Part shown: positions 1 through 6,585 of the stretch, piece by piece | Layout: each line of letters opens with the position of its first letter | Position numbering within the stretch: the stretch's first letter is position 1 | Assembly: GCA_938036835.1 (NCBI GenBank) | Contig: CALHWB010000067.1 | Coordinates: 1 to 25,102 of the forward strand | Direction of reading: 5' to 3' | From: an uncultured Propionibacterium sp. | GTDB lineage: Bacteria; Actinomycetota; Actinomycetes; Propionibacteriales; Propionibacteriaceae | Length of the DNA: 25,102 nucleotides | Translations under genes and position numbers: made by a program | Notes under the pieces: model-generated | Databases searched by the model: none | What the model saw: the letters and a program-made list of their open reading frames with translations, nothing else | Told to the model about the DNA's origin: nothing

Positions 1-29
1 GTGCCACGGCACAACCGGCCGCCCGCGTC

Positions 30-47
30 CCGGGAGCCGCCTCCCGG
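30..47 (-). terminator. Putative terminator hairpin after the zinc-ribbon gene
   Basis: A 7-bp perfect inverted repeat, CCGGGAG (30-36) and CTCCCGG (41-47), encloses a 4-nt loop. It lies about 37 bp beyond the stop codon of the minus-strand zinc-ribbon gene. There is no T-tract, which is common for hairpin terminators in high-GC actinobacteria. The remaining sequence from 1 to 83 shows no gene that I can support. Confidence 0.45.
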
Positions 48-83
48 CCGAGTACGGCGTTCGGCCACCGGAGGCTCTGGGAA

Positions 84-1439
84 TCAGCCATTTTGGGTGC
101 CGTAGGTCTGGTATAGCCAGTAGATACCGGCGACTATCGCCACTCCGACGAGAATCGCCAGGGTGATCTTTATCCAGCTCCAGGGGCGGCGCCCCTGGAC
201 TTCGCCGGTGACGCCGTTGATCACCGCGTTATAGGGCTTGTTCTTGAAGGTCACCGTCAGCATCCACACCGGGAGCGCCAACTGGCAGAAGACGAGCATC
301 AGCCAAGTCGTGTCGCGGGAGAAGATGCGCTGCTCATCGCCGCCGATATCGGCCCGGATCGTGCTGTCGATCACCGTTTCCATCCGGGGTCGCACCCGGG
401 CGCCGAATACTTGGTAGGCGTCCAAATCGTAGGTGCGGCTGAGATGCCCGGCGACAAACTCGGGCGAGTAGGGCCGGGCCACTTGCATCGGCCAGGGTTC
501 TAGTTCGGTGATCTTGTCGTCGTCCAGACCGTTTGAGGCATGCCCGGTGACATCTTCAAAGGCGTTGTTGACCATCCCGGAGGCGGGATACCAGTCGGTG
601 ACGACACGGGTTTGGGTGTTGCCCTGGGAATCCTGGTAGGACTCGGTCCGGCGGACGCCTCGTTGCCCGGTATAGCTGGTGGTGGTCTGGGCGTCGTAGC
701 TGAAGTAGGGCAGATAGATGCTGGTGAAACTGCCCACCCGGCGGTACTTTTTGAACGCGTTTGGCGCGAATCGACGCGAGTTGATCCAGGCTTCGATGCG
801 TTGGGCAGCTGCTCGCTGACTGATCTGCAGCGGCAGGATGCCATCGATCGGCAGCCTTGTGGGGGCGGCCTGGATGTCGTCGCGTTGGATCGGGGTGTTG
901 CAATAGGGACAGCGCACGGCCGTGAGAGTCCCGGCGAAGACGGTACGGCCGCCGCATGACTGACAGACCACTTCCTTGTCGGGCGCCACCTGCTGGCGTG
1001 CGGTCGCCTGCAACTGGGCCAACTGCCTCATCGCCGAATCCAGATCGCGTTTGGCGACGGGCTGCGGCCGAACAAACTGCGGTGAGATCGGCACCTGGTT
1101 CCCACAGCTTGGGCAGCCCATGGCTTGGCTGTCGGGATCGAAGATGAGCATTCCGCCGCAGGACGGGCACGGGTAGGTGCGGGTCTGCTCGGTGACGTGC
1201 AGTATCGCGGGATCGTTGTGCGGCCTGGCAACCGGCATGGCATGGCGGGGATCTTGCCGCGGATGGCCGGGCCCCGGGGCACCGGCTGGTCGGCCGGCAC
1301 TGTTGCGGGCGTTGGCTGCCGGCACCTGGGCTACCTGGTTGGGCGGCGCCCAGCCAGGGGCCTGCCGGGCTGGCACGGGCGGTCTCCCTGCCGGGATGGG
1401 GCGTCGGCCCGGCGGGAGATCCGGAGGTGACTGAGACAT
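84..1439 (-). CDS. Zinc-ribbon membrane protein, partner of the SPFH protein
   Basis: The protein has 451 aa if it starts at the ATG at 1439. A longer open frame runs to 1601 but overlaps the upstream SPFH gene, so the internal ATG, 11 nt after that gene's stop, is preferred. Residues 1-75 are a Pro/Ala/Arg-rich disordered region. Two four-cysteine zinc ribbons follow (C91/C94/C109/C112 and C159/C162/C177/C180), the first ribbon ending in CPSCG and the second in CPYC. A central domain precedes a segment at about 389-425 with LPVW and a VNG-TG-V-G-RP-like pattern (VINGVTGEVQGRRP), and one C-terminal transmembrane helix lies at about 423-443. This arrangement matches the TFIIB-type zinc-ribbon membrane proteins, often mis-annotated as 'primosomal protein N-prime', found beside YdjI-like SPFH proteins. 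In Bacillus the comparable ydjG/ydjI products act with PspA at the stressed membrane. That role is inferred here from gene context; no pspA is in the window. Confidence 0.72.
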   Translation of the reverse strand: MSQSPPDLPPGRRPIPAGRPPVPARQAPGWAPPNQVAQVPAANARNSAGRPAGAPGPGHPRQDPRHAMPVARPHNDPAILHVTEQTRTYPCPSCGGMLIFDPDSQAMGCPSCGNQVPISPQFVRPQPVAKRDLDSAMRQLAQLQATARQQVAPDKEVVCQSCGGRTVFAGTLTAVRCPYCNTPIQRDDIQAAPTRLPIDGILPLQISQRAAAQRIEAWINSRRFAPNAFKKYRRVGSFTSIYLPYFSYDAQTTTSYTGQRGVRRTESYQDSQGNTQTRVVTDWYPASGMVNNAFEDVTGHASNGLDDDKITELEPWPMQVARPYSPEFVAGHLSRTYDLDAYQVFGARVRPRMETVIDSTIRADIGGDEQRIFSRDTTWLMLVFCQLALPVWMLTVTFKNKPYNAVINGVTGEVQGRRPWSWIKITLAILVGVAIVAGIYWLYQTYGTQNG

Positions 1440-1450
1440 GGTCGATCTGG

Positions 1451-2635
1451 TCAGTTGACCCGATCGCCGACTCCGCCGGCCGGGTTCGGTGGGCCGGCGG
1501 GGGAACTGGGTTGGTTGGGCAGTGGCGGCGGGGCCACCAGCAGAGCCCGCAGGGCGGGCACCTGACCAGCCGGCAACCAGCCAGCCTGGCCGGCGCTCCA
1601 CACCAGGGTGTGGGTGGTCAACTGACCGTTTCCAACCATATTGCGCAACTGGGCAAGATTGTACGGGCCAACCGCCGAACCGTTCATCTCCACGTGGAAG
1701 GTCTGGTCGTCCTGCAGCAGCGGCGGTGGGGTCTGCTGCGCATGCTGACCGCCCTGGTTTAGCTGGCCGGCCAACTGCTGCCCCATCATCATGCCCATCC
1801 CGGCACCCATCATCGCCCCCATGCCGCCGCCGTTGGGATTGTTCGCGGCAGCGGTCATGGCATCGGCGGCCTTTGCCTGTTGGTAGCGATTCAGGTCGCC
1901 GAGTTGGTTCATCCAGCCGGCCTCCTCCACGCCCTTGGCCACCCCACGGGTCATCGCCTGGGTGATCTCGTCGGGCAGCGAGACGTTCATGACGATGGAC
2001 TGGATGGTCAGGCCGAACTCGTCATCGATGCGGGGCATCACGGCTTGTCGTAGCCGCTCGGACAGTTCGGTTTGGTGACCCTGCAGGTCGATGGCGCCGA
2101 CCCCGGTGTTCAGCACCAGTTCGGAGAACGCCTGGCTGATCTCGCGGCGCAGGAGTTCGGTGATCTCCTCCACACCGACCTGGGAGTCGGTGCCGATCAC
2201 CTGGCGCAGGAAGATCACCGGATCCAGCACCCGCACCACGCACAGGCCATTGGCGCGAACCTGGACCATGCCGAAGTCCGGATCGCGCAACGTGATCGGA
2301 TTCGGGGTGCCCCAGCGCAGATCGGTGACCGGGCGGGTGTTGATGAAGTACACCTCGGAACGGAAGGGGCTGTTGAAGCCGTACTTCCAGCCCTGCAAGG
2401 TGGACATGATCGGCAGGTTTTGGGTGTTCAAGGTGTAGGTGCCGGGGCCGAAGGTGTCGGCCAACTGGCCTTGATAGACGAAGATAGCCAGTTGGCCTTC
2501 GCGGACGATCAACTGGGCGCCTTGCTTGATCTCATTCTGGTAGCGGGGGAAACGCCACCCCAGCAGGGTACGGGAATCCTCAAGCCATTCGATGATATCG
2601 ACGAATTCGCCGCGTAGCTTGTCCATCAATCCCAT
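1451..2635 (-). CDS. SPFH-domain protein with C-terminal GYF_2 domain (YdjI-like)
   Basis: The product has 394 aa and starts MGLMDKLRGEF, the typical N-terminus of the SPFH/'virion core protein' family. The GTG at 2644 would leave only one base to the AAAGG ribosome-binding site, so the ATG at 2635 (AAAGG about 10 nt upstream) is preferred. Residues 1-235 form the SPFH/band-7 domain. A Gly/Met-rich linker spans about 262-300. Residues about 311-370 match a GYF_2 (DUF4339) domain, with VGPYNLAQLRNMV and W-AGQ-GWLPAGQ patterns. A Pro-rich tail follows. There is no transmembrane helix, so it is probably recruited to the membrane by a partner, the natural candidate being the downstream zinc-ribbon membrane protein. 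SPFH proteins scaffold membrane microdomains, and YdjI-type members take part in the phage-shock/membrane-stress response. That function is inferred. Confidence 0.82.
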   Translation of the reverse strand: MGLMDKLRGEFVDIIEWLEDSRTLLGWRFPRYQNEIKQGAQLIVREGQLAIFVYQGQLADTFGPGTYTLNTQNLPIMSTLQGWKYGFNSPFRSEVYFINTRPVTDLRWGTPNPITLRDPDFGMVQVRANGLCVVRVLDPVIFLRQVIGTDSQVGVEEITELLRREISQAFSELVLNTGVGAIDLQGHQTELSERLRQAVMPRIDDEFGLTIQSIVMNVSLPDEITQAMTRGVAKGVEEAGWMNQLGDLNRYQQAKAADAMTAAANNPNGGGMGAMMGAGMGMMMGQQLAGQLNQGGQHAQQTPPPLLQDDQTFHVEMNGSAVGPYNLAQLRNMVGNGQLTTHTLVWSAGQAGWLPAGQVPALRALLVAPPPLPNQPSSPAGPPNPAGGVGDRVN

Positions 2636-2660
2636 GCCGGTCACACCTTTCGGGTAAGAA

Positions 2661-2691
2661 CTCGGGTGTCACCCCGAGGATATCGATTATG
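2661..2691 (-). promoter_or_regulatory. Putative promoter and 5'-leader hairpin of the SPFH operon
   Basis: Read on the minus strand, CATAAT (2691-2686) matches five of six bases of the -10 consensus and lies about 50 bp before the SPFH start codon. A hairpin CTCGGG/CCCGAG (2678-2661, 6-nt loop) would form at the very 5' end of the transcript. I see no clear -35 box at standard spacing. Confidence 0.4.
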
Positions 2692-2729
2692 CCGAGCTTA
2701 GAGGAGCCTGGTGACAACCGGCCGGGGAT

Positions 2730-2743
2730 CGGGGGAATCCCCG
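2730..2743 (-). terminator. Possible terminator hairpin after the lipoprotein gene
   Basis: A GC hairpin (CGGGG/CCCCG, 4-nt loop) lies 15 bp past the stop of the last gene of the minus-strand type VII module. It is surrounded by other CCGG-rich inverted sequence and has no T-tract. Its position supports a terminator; the structure alone is weak evidence. Confidence 0.3.
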
Positions 2744-2757
2744 GGGATGACCGGCTT

Positions 2758-3579
2758 TCAGGCGGTCTGGCTCTGGTATGGCTGGCTTGCCCCGGGGAGG
2801 TGGGCGGACACCCGGATCTCTCGGTCATCCCGGGCGGCCAGCTCGACTAAGGCGGCGAACAGCCCGGCATCGGTCTGTGGAGTGGTAACCCGGATGATGG
2901 GCGTCTCATCCAGGGAAATGGTGGCCGCACTCACCCTCGATCCGGTCAGCAGCTCGGCGAGCTGATCACGCAGGGCACGATCCCGGTCCGGGCAGGGTAG
3001 GGTGCTCGCGAAATGGAAATAGCCTTCCCCGCCCACCGCCCCGGCCGCGCTGGTCACCGCGATCTTCACCACCAGACCGGCCGGAATCTGGAGGCCGTCC
3101 AGCGCCTTGGCCCGTTCGAACAGCGCATTGATATCGCCGATTTGCGCAGCGACCGTGATCGCATATCGTCTGGTGTACTGGACGTCATAGTTGGGCAATT
3201 GGGCCAGCAACGCCAGCAGGCCGTTGTCCACGTCCAGCCGATCGGTGGCGCGGAGCACCTTATCCTCGCCTAGCCAGAGTTCCCCGCCTCGGTAGGAGTC
3301 GGCCTTGCCGGATTCGTCCACCAGGCGGTAGAAGTCCGCGATGGCCGCCCGCTGGCCGGCCACGTCGAGATCGGGATCGAGCCTGACGATCGAGGTCCAG
3401 ACCGGTTGGCCGGTATTCTCGGGGCGGCTGGCGGCCAGTTCCACCCCGGTCACCCCGGGGATGGCGCGCGCCCGGTCGGCCAGCCCGGCTGGGGGACGAA
3501 CCCCCAGCCCGAACATCGAACACGAGCAAAGCAGCGATGCCGCGATGAACGCTCCAATCATCTTGCGGAGGATCATCAT
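2758..3579 (-). CDS. Lipoprotein, candidate immunity protein for the adjacent lipase
   Basis: This 273-aa protein starts with a positively charged N-region (LRK), a hydrophobic stretch (residues 7-18) and a lipobox LCS-C with the lipidated cysteine at position 20, so it should be exported and anchored on the outer face of the membrane. The rest is soluble with alternating alpha/beta character and no transmembrane segment or domain that I recognise. It begins 5 nt after the stop of the WXG-lipase gene, so the two are almost certainly co-transcribed and probably translationally coupled. The S. aureus T7 lipase TslA is neutralised by lipoprotein immunity proteins (TilA), because lipase attack on the outer leaflet must be blocked outside the cell. 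By analogy this gene is a candidate immunity protein. I do not see sequence homology to TilA. It could instead be an unrelated accessory lipoprotein. Confidence 0.7.
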   Translation of the reverse strand: MMILRKMIGAFIAASLLCSCSMFGLGVRPPAGLADRARAIPGVTGVELAASRPENTGQPVWTSIVRLDPDLDVAGQRAAIADFYRLVDESGKADSYRGGELWLGEDKVLRATDRLDVDNGLLALLAQLPNYDVQYTRRYAITVAAQIGDINALFERAKALDGLQIPAGLVVKIAVTSAAGAVGGEGYFHFASTLPCPDRDRALRDQLAELLTGSRVSAATISLDETPIIRVTTPQTDAGLFAALVELAARDDREIRVSAHLPGASQPYQSQTA

Positions 3580-3584
3580 TCGTG

Positions 3585-5249
3585 TTACGTGTAGGTGGGC
3601 TGCCGGAAGCCGTAGGCGGATTCCATGGACTCCAGCACGTTGTCCATGCTGTGACCGGCCGCCACCCCCTGGTTGCTGGTGAAGCCGCGATGGCCTTCGA
3701 TGCGGTGCTGGGTGCCGGGGGCGTCGTGCATCGTTCCGGCGACCCCCGGCACATCCTCCTGGGCCAGGGATAGCGGATCGTCGCTGGTCTGATAGCCGCG
3801 CACCGTGCCACCGGCGGCCATCTCGGTGCGCAACTCGTCGCCGGTCATGCCGCGCGTGCCCGCGACGTATTCGATCATCGGATCGCTGACGCCGGCAGAA
3901 TTGAAGGTGACTGCGGCATTCCCGGTGGTCATTGCGGCTACCGAGGCCAACCGGCCGCCCAGCGAGTGCCCGGTATAGGTGATGGAATCGCCGTTTTCTG
4001 TGCCCTGCAATGCCTCGGCCAGCCGCATCGCGTCCATGGCCTGACCCGATGGCGCCACCCCGCCGGCGGCGTCTTCGACAACGTCGGGTTTCGCACCGCC
4101 CGGCCCCTCACCGGTGCCGGCCATGACGACCACGTACTTCGGTTTGCCGTCTTCGCCCTGGGTCATGTAGACCCCGGCCAGGAAACCGTTTTCGTCGTTG
4201 CGCAGCAGCGCCGGATCGATGCCGAGCTGTTGGGCCACCTCCTGATCGCTCAGTAGATCGTACTTCTCGCCGGTATTCGGATCGACCACCGATCGGGAAT
4301 CATTCGGGAACATATGGTTGATACCGGCCAGCGTACTGTCCTCGGGGCGAGGCTCGCCGCCCTTCATCTCGGCGCCGTAGCTGCCCTCGGCGACCTCGCC
4401 GGGGGCACCGGGGTCGCCCTTGCCCTGCAGGATGGCCGCCGCGCGTTTCATCACGGTGCCGATGCCATATACCTGGCCCATGGTTTGCGTGGTAACTCCC
4501 AGCAATTCCTGCAATACCTGGGACAGATACTGCAGATAGCTGTTGATGAAGTCCGCCGCCCAGGCGATGAACTCGCCGAGCGCGGCAGCCGAACCGCCCG
4601 CGAGCCCGCCGACGAAACCGACCGCGCCACCCACGACCGAGCCGATCGGCCCGAAAACCGAGCCCACGGCGGCACCGCCGATGCCGCCCGCAACCGCGCC
4701 CGCCCCCACGGTCAGTGCCATATCGACTGCCACCCGGACGAGTTCGGAGAAGCAGTCGCTGATGGTGTCGCGCACCAGGGTGCGGATGGCCGCCACATTG
4801 GCGGCCGCCAGCATTTCCAGTTCGGCTATGCGGGGTGGCAGTGCGGCATATCCGCCGTAGACCTTCAACAGCGCTGCCGAGGTGGCAGAGAACTCCTCGG
4901 CGGCCGATCCCTCCCATTGCTGGCGGGCGCGGTCGGCTGCGGACTGGTAGCCCGGCATCAGCCCTTGACCGATCACCTTGGTCGGACGACGAACCCCCTC
5001 GGCGTGCTCCTTGATCTTGTCGGGATAGCCGGCCAGCAAATCCAGCATCTCCTGGAAATCCTTGGTGTTCTCCAGGATCCAGTCGATGACCTCCTGGATC
5101 AGGTAGTTCGGCAACCAGCGATAGACATAGATCTTCATGGCCAGGATCTGGAGATCCTGATTTTCGGCTTTCGGGTTCTCGGAGTACTGATCCCGGGCCT
5201 GCTCCAGGAGCTTCCCGGCCGTCTCGATCGTGCCGCGTGTCACTGTCAT
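3585..5249 (-). CDS. WXG-type secreted lipase/toxin (type VII effector)
   Basis: The predicted protein has 554 aa. The helical N-terminal half carries W112-E113-G114, the WXG turn of type VII substrates. Residues about 173-232 form a long Gly/Ala-rich hydrophobic stretch with repeated GxxxG-like spacing, probably membrane-inserting or tightly packed helices. The C-terminal part (about 310-540) is an alpha/beta-hydrolase/class-3-lipase-like domain: the nucleophile elbow GHSLGG has S429, the acidic residue is probably D490 or D491 (TSDDPLSL), and the catalytic histidine is probably H533 (GHSMDN). The start at 5249 is supported by GAGGAG about 5 nt upstream, overlapping the stop of the preceding EspC-like gene. 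Position between a YbaB/EspC pair and a lipoprotein suggests a polymorphic lipase toxin delivered to target membranes. No T7 secretion core (EccC and others) lies in the window. Antibacterial activity is inferred. Confidence 0.8.
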   Translation of the reverse strand: MTVTRGTIETAGKLLEQARDQYSENPKAENQDLQILAMKIYVYRWLPNYLIQEVIDWILENTKDFQEMLDLLAGYPDKIKEHAEGVRRPTKVIGQGLMPGYQSAADRARQQWEGSAAEEFSATSAALLKVYGGYAALPPRIAELEMLAAANVAAIRTLVRDTISDCFSELVRVAVDMALTVGAGAVAGGIGGAAVGSVFGPIGSVVGGAVGFVGGLAGGSAAALGEFIAWAADFINSYLQYLSQVLQELLGVTTQTMGQVYGIGTVMKRAAAILQGKGDPGAPGEVAEGSYGAEMKGGEPRPEDSTLAGINHMFPNDSRSVVDPNTGEKYDLLSDQEVAQQLGIDPALLRNDENGFLAGVYMTQGEDGKPKYVVVMAGTGEGPGGAKPDVVEDAAGGVAPSGQAMDAMRLAEALQGTENGDSITYTGHSLGGRLASVAAMTTGNAAVTFNSAGVSDPMIEYVAGTRGMTGDELRTEMAAGGTVRGYQTSDDPLSLAQEDVPGVAGTMHDAPGTQHRIEGHRGFTSNQGVAAGHSMDNVLESMESAYGFRQPTYT

Positions 5250-5258
5250 CTCGGCTCC

Positions 5259-5582
5259 TCAGTCAAACTTCGAATCGATCAGGGTCTGCAACGCGGTGGC
5301 TTGATCGGTATTTGCGGTCTCGGTCTGGTGGTAGTACTCGGCGCATTCGCTCAGCCGGTCGCCCACCGAACCGGTCACCTCTGCCATCGCCGTGAGCAGA
5401 CAGCGATGGCTGTCGGTGGTGGCCGGTTCGGCATGCTGGGCGGCCTGGCTGACCAGCAGCCCGTACATGTTCGGGTCGGGATTGGGCAACGTTGCGGGCA
5501 ATTTGCAGATGGCGTCCGCTATGTGATGGACGTCGGCCGATGCCTGCTTAAGGTCACCGACATGCCAACTCTGGATACTCAT
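5259..5582 (-). CDS. EspC-like type VII secretion small helical protein
   Basis: This is a 107-aa, mostly helical protein of WXG100-like size. Its C-terminal helix carries the pattern A-E-Y-Y-H-Q-T-E, in which Y84-x-x-x-E88 fits the general T7 secretion signal YxxxD/E, and it ends with an N-T-D-Q-A-T-A-L segment like the end of EspC-family proteins. It has no WXG turn of its own, also typical of EspC partners. The ATG at 5582 has AGGAG 8 nt upstream; an in-frame extension further upstream overlaps the YbaB-like gene and is rejected. The gene lies 9 nt before the WXG-lipase gene. A likely role is a co-secreted helical partner or chaperone completing the lipase targeting domain, as EsxA/EsxB-like or Lap-like partners do. 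The family assignment rests on pattern and context, not on a search. Confidence 0.72.
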   Translation of the reverse strand: MSIQSWHVGDLKQASADVHHIADAICKLPATLPNPDPNMYGLLVSQAAQHAEPATTDSHRCLLTAMAEVTGSVGDRLSECAEYYHQTETANTDQATALQTLIDSKFD

Positions 5583-5610
5583 GATTCGGCTCCTGGTGTG
5601 TGCTGGGGAT

Positions 5611-6426
5611 CTACTTGCTCTCGGCCCGGATCGCGGCGGCCTGGGCGCGGGCATCGGCGGCGGCCTCGGTGTAGCTCTTCGCGAACTCGGTACCCAACTG
5701 CTCGGGGCCGAGCCGGGCGCTGGCCATGAGGAAGCGCACCGCGATGGGGGCAGCGGAATGGTCGACCTCAATCGTCAGATAGTCACCGGTGGACCGGCCC
5801 ACCACCTCGTTCACCCGGCGGGCGGCGCGAGTGGCCTGCTCGGCGATTCGGGTGAGCCGCTGATGCATCCAGTCGTCATAGTCTTGACCCGGTGGCGGGT
5901 CTACGCTGCGCAAACCCAAACCGTCTGGGCCGGTTTGATTAAGGCGACGGACCCGTTGGATCATCTCGGCGTGGTCGGCCGCGGTCGGGAGTCCTACGCC
6001 AGCGGGGCTCGCGATGGCCGTCATCGCCGTGGTAAATGCGGGATCGTCGTCCTCGGGGGCCAATGCCACCCGGATCGGTCGATTGCGGCCATCCTCCAAA
6101 CCATCACCGCTGATCAGCAGCGCTTTGGCGGCGGCATACACCCGCAGCACCGCAGCGGATAGCTGGGGCTGGCTGAGCTGTCGGCTGGCTTCGGTGAAAC
6201 CCACCGCCAGCAATACCCCGGACGCGGCCACCCGCAATTGGACATGCTCGTCCGCTGCTGTCGCGGTGGTACGTGCCAGGGCCAGGCGCAACTGCTGGGA
6301 CTGCCTGGCCAGCCGGGCGCCTTCGGCTCGCCATCGGTTGATTGCCGCTATACCCGGAACCGTCAAGGTTGAACCCCAATCTTTCGCCTTCGCCCCGGCT
6401 TTCCCGGGCGTATCGGAATCGATCAA
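5611..6426 (-). CDS. Tandem YbaB/EspL-like protein of the type VII module
   Basis: The product has 271 aa with two regions resembling YbaB/EbfC-like domains as found in actinobacterial ESX loci (EspL-like). The first, about residues 35-105, has VQLRVAASGVLLAVGF followed by a L-S-x-x-x-L-x-x-A-V helix. The second, about 186-268, has YLTIEVDHSAAPIAVRF followed by L-G-P-E-Q-L-x-x-x-F. The middle (about 107-180) looks like a linker. In ESX loci such proteins are cytosolic and thought to support or stabilise EspC-type substrates. The start is uncertain: the open frame offers TTG at 6426, preceded at 8 nt by a -10-like TAGGAT, so the mRNA may be nearly leaderless; another TTG 20 codons downstream is possible. 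It is the first gene of the four-gene minus-strand cluster, 28 nt before the EspC-like gene. Confidence 0.65.
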   Translation of the reverse strand: MIDSDTPGKAGAKAKDWGSTLTVPGIAAINRWRAEGARLARQSQQLRLALARTTATAADEHVQLRVAASGVLLAVGFTEASRQLSQPQLSAAVLRVYAAAKALLISGDGLEDGRNRPIRVALAPEDDDPAFTTAMTAIASPAGVGLPTAADHAEMIQRVRRLNQTGPDGLGLRSVDPPPGQDYDDWMHQRLTRIAEQATRAARRVNEVVGRSTGDYLTIEVDHSAAPIAVRFLMASARLGPEQLGTEFAKSYTEAAADARAQAAAIRAESK

Positions 6427-6434
6427 AGGCTTGC

Positions 6435-6440
6435 ATCCTA
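6435..6440 (-). promoter_or_regulatory. Putative -10 box of the type VII module
   Basis: TAGGAT on the minus strand sits 8 nt before the TTG proposed as start of the YbaB-like gene. It matches the TANNNT pattern seen before several other genes of this window, but the spacing is slightly longer and the start codon is weak. No -35 is recognisable. Confidence 0.3.
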
Positions 6441-6559
6441 GAAGGTCTCGGGGTCAACCGCTGCGGCTAGGGATCATGGTGCAGCCCCGCGACCGGCGCG
6501 TGGGGGTCTTTGGCGGGCCAGCTCTGCGAAAGGGCGGAGCAAACCGCTGCGCTGCACAA

Positions 6560-6584
6560 CACCTGACGTACCGGTCAGCAGGTG
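6560..6584 (-). terminator. Possible terminator hairpin behind leuB
   Basis: CACCTG (6560-6565) and CAGGTG (6579-6584) are inverted, and an overlapping alternative stem CTGAC/GTCAG (6563-6578) encloses a 6-nt loop. The structure begins directly after the leuB stop on the minus strand. It has no T-tract, so readthrough into the type VII module 160 bp downstream is possible. Confidence 0.35.
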
Positions 6585-6585
6585 C

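Noticed and set aside
1440..1601. Longer N-terminus for the zinc-ribbon protein
   Set aside because: It would overlap the 3' end of the SPFH gene by about 150 bp. The ATG at 1439 follows that gene's stop after 11 nt.
4314..5729. Long plus-strand open frame (471 codons) antisense to the lipase and EspC-like genes
   Set aside because: It lies entirely opposite genes with clear motifs, has a His/Arg/Gly-rich composition typical of a complementary-frame shadow, and shows no recognisable domain or ribosome-binding site.
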